A stretch of 64,000 nt of DNA from positions 1 through 64,000 of the forward strand of contig NZ_CP053482.1 in assembly GCF_016772315.1 (NCBI RefSeq). The letters are read 5' to 3'. The position numbers and the translations under genes were made by a program. Source of the DNA: Thiothrix subterranea. GTDB lineage: Bacteria; Pseudomonadota; Gammaproteobacteria; Thiotrichales; Thiotrichaceae. A model generated the notes under the pieces. That model was not told where the DNA came from. It was given only the letters and a program-made list of their open reading frames with translations, and ran no database searches. This document shows positions 30,420-38,824 of the stretch, one piece after another (position 1 is the first letter of the stretch; every line of letters starts with the position of its first letter).

Positions 30420-31720
30420 GGAGCTTTCCCCTGCCGTGCTGCCAGCACCGTGTCTGCCAAACGTTGGGCATCGGCGTAGTGGGCGGTGAAAAACGCATCC
30501 CACTCCCGTTCCGCTGCGGCGCATTGGGTTTCAGCACTCGTGTTTTTGCGGCGTTGTTCACAAGCCTTTACCAACGGGGAATCTGCCGTTGGCTCAGCGA
30601 CAGGCAAGGCTTCCAGCGCAGTACGCGCTTGTTGCAGTAGCGGCTGTTCGCTGGGAGATGCACCGTTTTCAGCCTTGCGTACACTTGCCCATGCCTTGAG
30701 CAAGGCATCCTGACGGCGGGTAATGGCAGCGTCGAACAAGGCCGAGTTGAAGCCACTGCGAGCCAGTCCGGGAACTGGATCGTAGCGGGCATCTATCCCC
30801 AGCGTGAACGGGTTGGTGTAGCCTTCCGGTGCTTTGCTGTAAACCGACGGGCGCACTGGCAATTTGCGGATTGCAGGGTGGAACAGCAGGCTTTGCCCCT
30901 CTTCGGAGAGAATGAACGAGACGAAGGTTTCTGCTGCCGGACGGTGGGTGGTGGATGCCGTAATCCCAATCTGTGCCGGATTGAATGCGGTCTTGAGCGG
31001 GTAGATGAACTTGCCTTTGCCGCCACTGGCAACATTGGAGGCTGCGAAAAAGTCCATCGTCAAGCCGACTGCCGCCCGCCCGGAGGACACTTCATCGGTA
31101 ATGGCATTGCCGCGCTTGTCGATCAGCTTGCTGTTGAGCGCAATCGCCCGCCATGTATTCCAGCCCTTTTCCCAGCCTTCGGCTTGCAGGAGTTGGTCAA
31201 TCAGCATCGGCGCAAAGCCAACCCCGGACGGCACAGGCAGCGCCACTTCCCCTTGCAGGCGCGGGTCGGCAAGGTCTTGCCAGCGTTTGGGTTCAGCCAC
31301 GCCGAGCTTGCCCAGCTTGTCAGGGTCAACCACCATGCCGTAACCGGCGGTTTCGTTGGCAAGGTACAGTCCGTCCGGGTCGGAAATCAGCGCAGTCCCG
31401 ATTTTGTCCGGCAAGCCGCTGCGGTCAATGCCGATGGGGCCAAGCGCCTTGGCATTTTTCAGGGCAAGAAAGTTGCCTTGCGAAGGTGTCCAGTACACAT
31501 CCACCCCACCCTGCTGTGGCTGGAGCAGGTATGGCAGCGCGTCATGAGGCATCCGCCACAGGATTTGTACGTGGATGTCGGGGTGGGCTTTCTCAAACGC
31601 TTCCTCAAAACGCGATACCACGTCTTCGGGGTAGCTGGTCATGACGGTGAGGTCTTCGGCAAAGCTGCTGCCAGTGCTTGCCAGCAGCAGGATACCGAAC
31701 CATTGTGCAAAGCTTTTCAT
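30416..31720 (-). CDS. Orphan periplasmic solute-binding protein (iron-type, family 1)
   Basis: A 434-residue protein with signal peptide (1-21, SSFA/EDL) and a ferric/family-1 binding-protein fold: LTVMTSYPEDVVSRFEEAFEK, VDVYWTPSQGNFLAL, ANETAGYGMV and a late SFILSEEGQSLLFHPAIR. A helical extension of about 110 residues with three cysteines or so follows the usual end. No permease or ATPase of its own is encoded here, so it may deliver cargo to another system or act as a periplasmic carrier. It lies between the TonB-dependent receptor and the di-heme cytochrome. Confidence 0.82.
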   Translation of the reverse strand: MKSFAQWFGILLLASTGSSFAEDLTVMTSYPEDVVSRFEEAFEKAHPDIHVQILWRMPHDALPYLLQPQQGGVDVYWTPSQGNFLALKNAKALGPIGIDRSGLPDKIGTALISDPDGLYLANETAGYGMVVDPDKLGKLGVAEPKRWQDLADPRLQGEVALPVPSGVGFAPMLIDQLLQAEGWEKGWNTWRAIALNSKLIDKRGNAITDEVSSGRAAVGLTMDFFAASNVASGGKGKFIYPLKTAFNPAQIGITASTTHRPAAETFVSFILSEEGQSLLFHPAIRKLPVRPSVYSKAPEGYTNPFTLGIDARYDPVPGLARSGFNSALFDAAITRRQDALLKAWASVRKAENGASPSEQPLLQQARTALEALPVAEPTADSPLVKACEQRRKNTSAETQCAAAEREWDAFFTAHYADAQRLADTVLAARQGKAP

Positions 31721-31735
31721 GTTTTGTTACCCCGC

Positions 31736-33712
31736 TCAGAAGTCATAGCTGGCATTGGTAAACCACATCCTGCCCGGATTCGGAAACCCGTCGGTCAGTT
31801 GGTAGTTCTTGTCCGTGAGGTTGGTCACACCCGCATCCAGAGTGATTTGTTTGGTAGGGCGAAACGCGACCTTGGCATCCGCCGTGTTGAAGCCAGCCAG
31901 TTTGACGGTGTTGGAATCCCAGCGGCTGCCTTCGTGGTTGACCACCAGTTGCGTTTCCCAGCGCGGGGTTGGGCGGTAGGTGAGGTCAGCGGAAATTTTC
32001 TGGTCAGGAACAGCGGTCAGTTTGTTGCTGTTGCTTTGGTTCTTGCGCTCCAGCAAAGTAAGTTGTCCACCCGCTTCCCACTGTTCCGTCAGTTTTGCCC
32101 GCACACCTGTTTCCAATCCGGTGGTGCGTACTTTGCCAACGTTTTGCATCTGGTACTTCGTGCCGCTGACGTTGTTGACCTGCTGGATGAGGTTGGTGGT
32201 GTCGGTCTGGAACACGGCGGCTTCTACTTTTACCTTGTCATGCAACTTGCCCTGATAACCGATTTCGTAATGGCGGGCTTCTTCCGCCTTCAAATCCGGG
32301 TTGGGGATGGCAGTGCCAAGGCGCAGCGAATAGCGGTCTTTGAGTGTGGGGAAGCGGGTTTTGTCGGCAATGGTGGTATATACGCGACTGTTTTCTTTGA
32401 CATCCCAAAACAGCCCGACCTGTGCGTTGGTAGCGGATTGTTTGGCAGGCATGGGGACGGGATCGGTGGATTTGTAAACTGAGTCGGGTTCCATCGTGTT
32501 GCGTGCCGCGCCTAGGGAAAGTGTCAGGTTGGGTTTGAGGGCAATTTCGTCGTCAATTGCCAGTGACTGGGTGGTGTCCTCAAATTGTTCCACCAGCGTG
32601 GCGGTGTCGTCAGCCTTGTGTTTGTCCTGCTTGGTGTGGGCGGAAAGGCGCACGGTGTGTTTGTCAAAACGGGTGGATTCCAGTTCCACCGAACCACCTT
32701 CGGCACGGTCATGGTAACGGCTTTTCCCGGTTGCGCCGACACTGCCCGCCCCGGATTTTTTCAGGGTGGTGTACGTACCGTCGGTGTAGGAGTCGATGCC
32801 GTTTTCGTATTTGTCCTGATACAGGCGTAGCTTGACGGTTTCGGTGGGGGTCAGGGCTTTGTTGGTGATCAGGTGCAGGCTTTCCTCATCCCATAAAGGC
32901 CATTGCCAGTAACGGGCGCTGGTGGGGATGGTGGATGGTGGGTTGCCTTTCTTGCCATGCTGGGTGAAATAGCTGAGCGCATATTCGTCGGTATCGTTGG
33001 GGGTCAGGCCAACCTTGAGGGATACCTTGTTGTCCTTGCGGTAGGCATTGTTGCGCAGGCCGCCGTCTTCGGTTGTGGTCGGTTTGAAGTCAGATGACAG
33101 CTCAAAACCGTCACTTTCGCGTGTGGATGCGCCTGCCTGAAGATACCATTTCCCTTGGTTCGTACCCACGTTGACGGCGGCGGAATGTTCACCGCCTTCA
33201 GCAAACCCTGCACTGGCATCGCCCTCAAACTTGTCACGTGGTTTGCTGGAAATCAGGTTGATCGCCCCACCCAGCGTATTCGGCCCATAAGAGCCTGAGC
33301 TAAACCCTTTGTTCACTTGAATGGCGGAAAGGTCAGCGGTGGTGAAACGGTTAAAATCCACGTAGCCGTCATACGGCACTTGCAAGGGAATGCCGTCAAC
33401 GAACAGCGGCACTTGGCGCATGTCGAAACCGCGCACGTAAACCGTTTTTTCGTTACGCGCCCCCACGCTGGCGACCGTCACACCGGGAAGCAGGTTGAGC
33501 GCATCGGCAACATTGGTACGGTTAAACTGCTTTATCTTCTTGCTGCTGATTTCGGAAGATGCCTGATCGGCGCTGATTTCACCGATTTGGGGATGCTTGC
33601 CCGTCACTGTAATCGTGCCCAGTTCGTATACGGTGGTATCGGCGTGGGCATCCAGCGCCGCCAATATTAACGGCAGGCTGACAAGGAGATGGAGTTTCGG
33701 AGTATGCGCCAT
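31736..33712 (-). CDS. TonB-dependent outer-membrane receptor in the molybdenum cluster
   Basis: A 658-residue receptor: signal peptide (1-24), plug domain (about 40-150; ALNLLPGVTVASVGARNE, RGFDMRQVPLFVDGIP), and a 22-strand-type barrel ending in a C-terminal phenylalanine (FTNASYDF). Such receptors import scarce metal chelates or other large ligands using TonB energy. Two ModE-like palindromes lie upstream, one 25 bases before the ATG, and the downstream genes lead into modDEABC. A role in molybdenum or tungsten chelate uptake is therefore inferred; sequence alone cannot exclude iron, copper or cobalamin ligands. Confidence 0.9.
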   Translation of the reverse strand: MAHTPKLHLLVSLPLILAALDAHADTTVYELGTITVTGKHPQIGEISADQASSEISSKKIKQFNRTNVADALNLLPGVTVASVGARNEKTVYVRGFDMRQVPLFVDGIPLQVPYDGYVDFNRFTTADLSAIQVNKGFSSGSYGPNTLGGAINLISSKPRDKFEGDASAGFAEGGEHSAAVNVGTNQGKWYLQAGASTRESDGFELSSDFKPTTTEDGGLRNNAYRKDNKVSLKVGLTPNDTDEYALSYFTQHGKKGNPPSTIPTSARYWQWPLWDEESLHLITNKALTPTETVKLRLYQDKYENGIDSYTDGTYTTLKKSGAGSVGATGKSRYHDRAEGGSVELESTRFDKHTVRLSAHTKQDKHKADDTATLVEQFEDTTQSLAIDDEIALKPNLTLSLGAARNTMEPDSVYKSTDPVPMPAKQSATNAQVGLFWDVKENSRVYTTIADKTRFPTLKDRYSLRLGTAIPNPDLKAEEARHYEIGYQGKLHDKVKVEAAVFQTDTTNLIQQVNNVSGTKYQMQNVGKVRTTGLETGVRAKLTEQWEAGGQLTLLERKNQSNSNKLTAVPDQKISADLTYRPTPRWETQLVVNHEGSRWDSNTVKLAGFNTADAKVAFRPTKQITLDAGVTNLTDKNYQLTDGFPNPGRMWFTNASYDF

Positions 33713-33736
33713 GTTGTTGCTTCCTCGGTTCGTTGT

Positions 33737-33763
33737 CCGTTATTACCTTCTACTGCATAACGG
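33737..33763. promoter_or_regulatory. ModE-like operator 1, before the TonB-dependent receptor
   Basis: CCGTTAT (33737-33743) and ATAACGG (33757-33763) form a perfect inverted repeat with a 13-base spacer, 25 bases upstream of the receptor ATG. Known ModE sites have CGnTATATA and TATATAACG halves with similar spacing, so the outer halves agree well. Confidence 0.65.
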
Positions 33764-33902
33764 GTTGCACAAAAATTTCGGTTTTCGCTTTTAGGTAAAG
33801 CAAAAGCCATGCCATTAGAAAAATCCCATTTAATTCAATAATTTGATTAAATTTAATCTTGTTGCATTCATCACAATTTTCACAATCCTGTTGGATTTAC
33901 TA

Positions 33903-33927
33903 CGTTATGTTGTTGGAGTGCATAACC
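33903..33927. promoter_or_regulatory. ModE-like operator 2, between moeA and the TonB-dependent receptor
   Basis: GTTATG (33904-33909) and CATAAC (33921-33926) form an inverted repeat with the same CGTTAT-N13-ATAAC spacing as operator 1; one outer base departs from symmetry. It lies three bases past the moeA stop, about 190 bases upstream of the receptor. The AT-rich stretch between operators 1 and 2 holds no gene and is likely the receptor promoter region. Confidence 0.5.
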
Positions 33928-33929
33928 CA

Positions 33930-35186
33930 TTACATCAGCCCCTCGAACGGGATAATCGTAACGGCTGTTCCCGCTTCCACATTGCCCCATTCCAGCGGCA
34001 GGGCAATAAAGCAATTGGCTTGGCTCATGGAGCGCAACACATGCGAGCCTTGGTTGCCCGTGCTGCGGACGTGCCATTGACCTTGCTTGTCACGCTCACA
34101 AATGCCACGCTGGTAATCCTTGCGCTCCGGTTCTTTTTTCAAAGGCGTATCGCAAATGGCGTTGTATTCAGGCACAAGTGGCAAGGTTTCCCCGCGCAAA
34201 GCGAGCATAGCAGGACGCACAAACAGCAGAAATGTTGCCATCACCGACACGGGATTCCCCGGCAAGCCGAAGAACAGGCAATTGCCCAATGTGCCAAATG
34301 CCAGCGGTTTGCCCGGTTTGAAGGCGATTTTCCAGAAATTGACTTGCCCCATGCTTTTCAGCGTGTCGGTGACATAATCCGCTTCGCCAACAGATACGCC
34401 ACCACTGGTGATAAAGACATCTGCCATATCGCGTGCATGGCGGAAAACCATTTCCACGGATTCGCGTGTATCGCGCACCACACCCAGATTGAACATTTCC
34501 ACATCCAGCTTTTGCAGCAAGGTGTGGAGGATATAGCGGTTACTGTCGTAAATATCGCCGGGTTGCAGGGTATCACCGAGGATTTTGAGTTCGTCGCCCG
34601 TCGAGCAGAACGCCACGCGCAGACGGCGGATCACCGCAACCTTGGCAATCCCTTGGGAAGCCAGCAAGCCAATGTCAGCGGCATTCAGTTTATGCCCGGC
34701 AACCAGCAGCAGATCACCAACCTTGCTGTCTTCCCCGGCATGGCGGACGTTTTCACCGAATTGGAGCTTGCCAGAAACGTGGATGGCATGATCTTCACAC
34801 TGCACATTTTCCTGCATGACCACGGTATCTGCGCCAGCGGGCAAGACCGCACCCGTCATAATGCGCACACATTCGCCCGCCTGCACCACGCCAGCAAAGG
34901 GACGACCCGCGAAAGAACTACCGACAATTTTCAACAACACACCCTCAACCAGATCGGCATGGCGTAGGGCATAACCATCCATCGCAGAATTGGTATGGGG
35001 TGGGACATTCATCTGCGCATAGACGGGCTGGGCAAGCATACGTCCACCCGCTTGCAGCAACGCTACCGTTTCCGTGTCATGCAGTGGCGTAATGCTTTCC
35101 AGTATCCGTGCTTGCGCTTGTTCAACACTGAGTGTGCCTTGCGGCATGGTGTCACAGGAAATGGCTGGTTTCAGGGTGTTACTCAT
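33930..35186 (-). CDS. moeA: Molybdopterin molybdenumtransferase MoeA
   Basis: A 418-residue enzyme that inserts molybdate into adenylylated molybdopterin, the last step of molybdenum-cofactor synthesis. Visible signatures include PPHTNSAMDGYALR, MTGAVLPAGADTVVMQE, STGDEL, the molybdopterin-binding TSGGVSVGEADYV and LPGNPVSV. The start at 35186 overlaps the rhodanese stop (ATGA), so the two are co-translated; a longer frame to 35333 was rejected. Its presence ties the cluster to molybdenum rather than iron. Confidence 0.96.
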   Translation of the reverse strand: MSNTLKPAISCDTMPQGTLSVEQAQARILESITPLHDTETVALLQAGGRMLAQPVYAQMNVPPHTNSAMDGYALRHADLVEGVLLKIVGSSFAGRPFAGVVQAGECVRIMTGAVLPAGADTVVMQENVQCEDHAIHVSGKLQFGENVRHAGEDSKVGDLLLVAGHKLNAADIGLLASQGIAKVAVIRRLRVAFCSTGDELKILGDTLQPGDIYDSNRYILHTLLQKLDVEMFNLGVVRDTRESVEMVFRHARDMADVFITSGGVSVGEADYVTDTLKSMGQVNFWKIAFKPGKPLAFGTLGNCLFFGLPGNPVSVMATFLLFVRPAMLALRGETLPLVPEYNAICDTPLKKEPERKDYQRGICERDKQGQWHVRSTGNQGSHVLRSMSQANCFIALPLEWGNVEAGTAVTIIPFEGLM

Positions 35187-35641
35187 GCACTGACTCCGGG
35201 CATGGGTAGTAAGGGTTTCAGGGCAATGAAGCCGCCTTGCACCGAAAACGTTTTGGGATAGCCAAGTTCGCGTAGCAATTTGGTGGCACAAACACTGCGT
35301 TTGCCGCTGTTGCACACGATCAGGAAAGTACAATCCCGGCTTTGTTTGAGGGTGTTGATGGCTTTGATGAACGAGCGGATGTCCAGATCGTTGGGTTCAT
35401 CGGCATCGAGGATTTCCTGTTCATCTTCGCTGAGTTGGAAGCCAAAGAATTGCTTGACGTTGAAAAACGGGATATGGGTGGCGCGTGGAATTTCGCCCTT
35501 GATCTCCAGCTCAAACGCTTGGCGGATGTCGATCAGGCAAGCCAGCCCCAAACCACACATTTCCATCGTCGTGGTTGGCGTTACATCCATTGGCACGGCG
35601 TTAACCGGGTTAATGGCAATGTTAATCAGTGGTGCATTCAT
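35183..35641 (-). CDS. Rhodanese-like domain protein
   Basis: A 152-residue protein with one rhodanese domain: LIDIRQAFELEIKGEIPRATHIPF and the active-site loop VCNSGKRS with catalytic Cys110. Rhodaneses carry persulfide sulfur. Coupled to moeA by a 4-base overlap, it could supply sulfur for molybdopterin synthesis or cofactor sulfuration, as related MoeB/MoeZ-rhodanese proteins do; that is inference. A ModE-like operator overlaps its ribosome-binding site. Confidence 0.85.
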   Translation of the reverse strand: MNAPLINIAINPVNAVPMDVTPTTTMEMCGLGLACLIDIRQAFELEIKGEIPRATHIPFFNVKQFFGFQLSEDEQEILDADEPNDLDIRSFIKAINTLKQSRDCTFLIVCNSGKRSVCATKLLRELGYPKTFSVQGGFIALKPLLPMPGVSA

Positions 35642-35643
35642 TT

Positions 35644-35667
35644 CGCTATTCCCAAAAAAACATAACG
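35644..35667. promoter_or_regulatory. ModE-like operator 3, at the rhodanese-moeA start
   Basis: CGCTAT (35644-35649) and ATAACG (35662-35667) with a 12-base spacer match the ModE half-sites CGCTAT and ATAACG. The site begins three bases upstream of the rhodanese ATG and covers its ribosome-binding region (GGGAATAG on the minus strand). Confidence 0.6.
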
Positions 35668-35681
35668 AGTGGCAAAAAATT

Positions 35682-36032
35682 TTACAGGGTCAGGGATTCG
35701 GAACGCTTTGCCAGAAAAGCGTCAAAATCAGCGCGAACTGCATGGTAAAGCGCAATGGCTTTTTCGCCCGTTTCGGTCAGGCTTGCGCCGCCGCCGCCCT
35801 TCCCGCCCGTGGCACTGCTGACCAGCGGCGTGTGGCTGTACGTGTTCATTGAATTGACGAGTGCCCATGCTTGGCGGTAAGACATTTCGATGGAACGTGC
35901 CGCCGCGCTGATCGAGCCGTGTTCGCGGATACGTTCCAGCAAGGCAACACGGCCTTGACCGAGGAAGGTTCCTTGAGGGCTTTCGATCCAAAAGCGTCCG
36001 CGAAGGTGGTAGGTGTTGGGTACTGTATTCAT
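35682..36032 (-). CDS. ModE-type winged-helix regulator lacking a Mop domain
   Basis: A 116-residue protein equal to the ModE N-terminal DNA-binding domain: LLERIREHGSISAAARSIEMSYRQAWALV, then the GGKGGGGASLTETGEKAI wing. There is no molybdate-binding (Mop/TOBE) domain, unlike the full ModE at 27417-28217. Small proteins of this type exist in several proteobacteria and may need a separate molybdate sensor. The start could also be at 36050 (MIHNET). A perfect ModE-like palindrome overlaps the start region, suggesting autoregulation. Confidence 0.88.
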   Translation of the reverse strand: MNTVPNTYHLRGRFWIESPQGTFLGQGRVALLERIREHGSISAAARSIEMSYRQAWALVNSMNTYSHTPLVSSATGGKGGGGASLTETGEKAIALYHAVRADFDAFLAKRSESLTL

Positions 36033-36037
36033 GGTTT

Positions 36038-36061
36038 CGTTATGTATCATAAAACATAACG
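36038..36061. promoter_or_regulatory. ModE-like operator 4, at the short ModE-type gene
   Basis: CGTTATGT (36038-36045) and ACATAACG (36054-36061) are exact reverse complements around an 8-base centre. It is the best palindrome of the four. It sits five bases upstream of the short regulator's ATG and about 65 bases upstream of the divergent gene at 36125, which it might also affect. Confidence 0.65.
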
Positions 36062-36124
36062 GCAATGCAATGGCATGGATATTGTTGCAACTGCACAAAA
36101 TAACCTGAGAAAGGGAGCTAAGCC

Positions 36125-37087
36125 ATGTCTGAAATGAGCTACATCCAGATCATTGAGCACTACCACCAACACACCGCCTCGATCAACGAACTGATGGGGT
36201 CGATCCTCAGCGGCATCAACGACGAAACCTTGTTTCAAGACGAGGCTCGTCAACAGAAAGCCATTGATTGCCTTATGGAAAGTTACCCGTTTGTGGACTT
36301 GCTCTACACCCTAGACCCCAGCGGGCAGCAACTCAGCCACAATGTCGCCCCCGGCAATACCTTGGCTGATCAGCAAGGCGGCGTGGGCAAAGACCGCAGC
36401 CACCGCCCGTATTTTCTACAAGCCAAAGACAGCCGTGCCACCATCGTCACTGCACCGTATTTGTCGGTTGCCAGCCGCAGTTTGTGCATTTCGGCGGCGG
36501 TGGAGGTGCGTTCTGCTACCGATGTCTTGCTGAGTTACATCGTGCTGGACATTGATTTGTCACGCACCATCGAGTTTTTGATGGGCGATTCGCAGCGGCG
36601 CAAGTTCAGCGTGCTGTTTAAGAGCATCTACGCCGCGATTGCGCTGGGCTTGTTCAGCGTGGTCGGGCTGCTGTTCTATTTTTCGCTGGAAGAATTGTGG
36701 TCAGTCTTCATACCGGGGACAGGTCAACACGAGCTGCATTACACCAAGCCGTTTGGCATTATCGTTTACCTGACGCTGGCTCTGGCGATTTTCGACCTCG
36801 CCAAAACCACGCTGGAAGAGGAAGTGTTGATGCACAAGGACATTTTCCGCCACAGCTCCACCCGCCGCACTATCACGCGCTTTATGTCGGCTATCCTGAT
36901 TGCGGTGTCGATTGAGGCATTGCTGCTGATGTTTAAATCGGTGTTGGGCGACGGGCACATGTTGGCAGGCGCGGTGGAAATGATGTTCTCGGCGGCCGCT
37001 TTGTTGGTCGCGCTGGGTGTGTATGTGTTCTTGGGCGCAAAGGCGGAAAAGGCAATGGTGGAATTGCGCCAGAATAAGCTGGATTAG
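36125..37087 (+). CDS. Membrane protein with a PDC-type sensor domain
   Basis: A 320-residue protein. Residues about 10-155 resemble a PDC/Cache sensor domain (YPFVDLLYTLDPSGQQLSHN, KDRSHRPYFLQAK, APYLSVASRSLCISAAVEV). No signal anchor precedes it, which is unusual. Membrane helices lie at about 162-182, 205-225, 255-275 and 280-300. No kinase, GGDEF, methyl-accepting or other output domain is present, so it may signal through a partner. The next gene (37154) is the obvious candidate. Ligand unknown. Confidence 0.72.
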   Translation: MSEMSYIQIIEHYHQHTASINELMGSILSGINDETLFQDEARQQKAIDCLMESYPFVDLLYTLDPSGQQLSHNVAPGNTLADQQGGVGKDRSHRPYFLQAKDSRATIVTAPYLSVASRSLCISAAVEVRSATDVLLSYIVLDIDLSRTIEFLMGDSQRRKFSVLFKSIYAAIALGLFSVVGLLFYFSLEELWSVFIPGTGQHELHYTKPFGIIVYLTLALAIFDLAKTTLEEEVLMHKDIFRHSSTRRTITRFMSAILIAVSIEALLLMFKSVLGDGHMLAGAVEMMFSAAALLVALGVYVFLGAKAEKAMVELRQNKLD

Positions 37088-37153
37088 GTGGGGTGATGGA
37101 CGCAGTTGCCGTACAATGCCCCCAACAGCAGAACCACGAACAAGGCGGAAACC

Positions 37154-38470
37154 ATGAGTGTTGTAGACGAAAAATCCATCTTTATCGCCATGAAACAGGA
37201 CGGGCCATTCGCTATCCACCCACACGCCTCGTGCGCCCATCCATTTTCACCGCAAAACCGCTTGTGGGTCAAAACTTTCCAGCAAAATCGGCAAATGACC
37301 ACCAAGTACCGCGCAGTACGCGACCAATTGTTCGACTTGTTACAGATTCAGCGCTTTGATGAGATTCCCGCCCTCATCCAAAACTCGGCATTGCGCGAGC
37401 AACGCAGCGCCCAAGCCTACCGATTATTGGGCAATTTGTTCGGTATCAGCGGCGATTTAGCCGCAATTCGCAGCAAAATCCACGAATACATGAACACCGC
37501 CGATGCCGTCATCGGCATGTTGCGCGGCAAAGTTATGGCAACTTACAGTTCACACATCGAAATCAGCAATGAAATCGAGACCGCCAAAAATCCGGTGGAT
37601 TTATTGCTAATGATTTTCGACGACCGCTACCACCAGAAAATCCGCTTCGAGGCCAAGCGCAAGTTGGTATTGATGGGGTTAGCGGGTTCTATCGACCAGC
37701 GTGAACGCGAAACCGATATTGAAAACAAATTTGCGACCTTCCTGAATTTTCTCAACCAATACGTGTGGAGTCCGCAACTCAAGATCGGTGAATTGGACAT
37801 TGCCTACCTGCACAGCCGCCACGACAGCAACGATTTCAGTTGCAGCGAAGTCGCGGTGATCGACGCAGAAGCCGCCCGCCACCTGCATGAATTCGCCGAA
37901 AATGAAAAACTCACGCTGGTCAAACGCCGCTTATTTCAAGCTAACGGGCAGGAAGTGCCGGTCTACGTGACGGTGCGTAAAAAAGATTCCGCCGCCAAAG
38001 TGCTGAAATTGCTACGTAAAAACGAGAAAAATCCCGCCGTCGCCGTCGATGACGAATTGGGGCTAATGGCGGTGCTGGATAACATCAGCCACGTCAAACG
38101 CTTCGTGCGGCACCTGACCCGCTCCGCAGTCAAAGCCGGTTCGATCATGATGCTCGAAGACATTTCCGACACACTCGCGAGCAGCCATTACACCGCCACC
38201 TCAGTCGGCAGCAGCAGCAAAACCCAAATGCTGAAATTCTTTGCCCGCATGGGGGGAATGCGCGTGGAATTCATCATCCACACCAATCAAAGCTACCTCA
38301 ACTACCGCTACCAACGCGGCACGTCTCACGACGAATACGAAGTGCGGCGCTTGTTCGACTCCGGCGTCACCGAATTTTTATTTCCCTATGACATTTATCG
38401 ACTGGATATGCAGCAAGTGCGTGAAAAACAATTGCAGCGTTTCAGAAAAAATATTGAGCAACAACACTAA
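37154..38470 (+). CDS. Uncharacterised soluble protein
   Basis: A 438-residue protein without signal peptide or membrane helix and of no family I recognise. The N-terminal half is mostly helical; the C-terminal half is mixed, with VPVYVTVRKKD, SIMMLEDISDTL and FLFPYDIYRLDMQQV. The start at 37154 follows GGCGGA; a later ATG at 37295 (MTTKYRAV) is possible. It lies 66 bases after the PDC-sensor gene on the same strand and may act with it. Confidence 0.6.
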   Translation: MSVVDEKSIFIAMKQDGPFAIHPHASCAHPFSPQNRLWVKTFQQNRQMTTKYRAVRDQLFDLLQIQRFDEIPALIQNSALREQRSAQAYRLLGNLFGISGDLAAIRSKIHEYMNTADAVIGMLRGKVMATYSSHIEISNEIETAKNPVDLLLMIFDDRYHQKIRFEAKRKLVLMGLAGSIDQRERETDIENKFATFLNFLNQYVWSPQLKIGELDIAYLHSRHDSNDFSCSEVAVIDAEAARHLHEFAENEKLTLVKRRLFQANGQEVPVYVTVRKKDSAAKVLKLLRKNEKNPAVAVDDELGLMAVLDNISHVKRFVRHLTRSAVKAGSIMMLEDISDTLASSHYTATSVGSSSKTQMLKFFARMGGMRVEFIIHTNQSYLNYRYQRGTSHDEYEVRRLFDSGVTEFLFPYDIYRLDMQQVREKQLQRFRKNIEQQH

Positions 38471-38482
38471 GGTAACATTTTA

Positions 38483-38824
38483 ATGAGTACGATTCCTCCC
38501 TGCCCTAAATGCGGTTCTGAATACAGCTACGAAGACGGCGCAATGTTTGTCTGCCCCGAATGCGCCCACGAATGGCCTCAAGTCGCCGCCACCAGCGAAG
38601 CGGAAAGTGAGCGCGTCATCAAAGATTCCAACGGCACGGTGCTGCAAGACGGCGATACCGTCACCGTCATCAAAGACCTGAAGCTGAAAGGTTCATCGCT
38701 GGTCGTCAAAGTCGGCACCAAGGTGAAAAATATCCGCCTAGTCGATGGCGATCACGATATTGATTGCAAAATTGATGGCATTGGCGCAATGAGCCTGAAA
38801 TCGGAATTCGTCAGGAAAGTCTAA
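38483..38824 (+). CDS. yjdM: Zinc-ribbon protein YjdM (PhnA family)
   Basis: A 113-residue protein with an N-terminal zinc ribbon, Cys7/Cys10 and Cys24/Cys27 ([20 protein letters not shown]), followed by the conserved C-terminal domain [20 protein letters not shown] and [20 protein letters not shown]. It matches YjdM, historically called PhnA although it is not the phosphonoacetate hydrolase. Its role is unclear. The stop and the next start share a base (TAATG), so the two are coupled. Confidence 0.93.
   Translation: MSTIPPCPKCGSEYSYEDGAMFVCPECAHEWPQVAATSEAESERVIKDSNGTVLQDGDTVTVIKDLKLKGSSLVVKVGTKVKNIRLVDGDHDIDCKIDGIGAMSLKSEFVRKV

Noticed and set aside
30878-32482. 534-codon plus-strand frame opposite the binding protein and TonB-dependent receptor
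   Set aside because: It spans two real genes on the other strand and shows no domain or signal.
33713-33929. Molybdenum-cofactor riboswitch or small RNA upstream of the TonB-dependent receptor
   Set aside because: The region is AT-rich and holds only the two ModE-like palindromes; no conserved Moco RNA helices were recognised.
33843-34967. Long open frame on the plus strand opposite moeA (374 codons)
   Set aside because: It is the antisense shadow of moeA, has no ribosome-binding site and a composition typical of a reversed coding strand.
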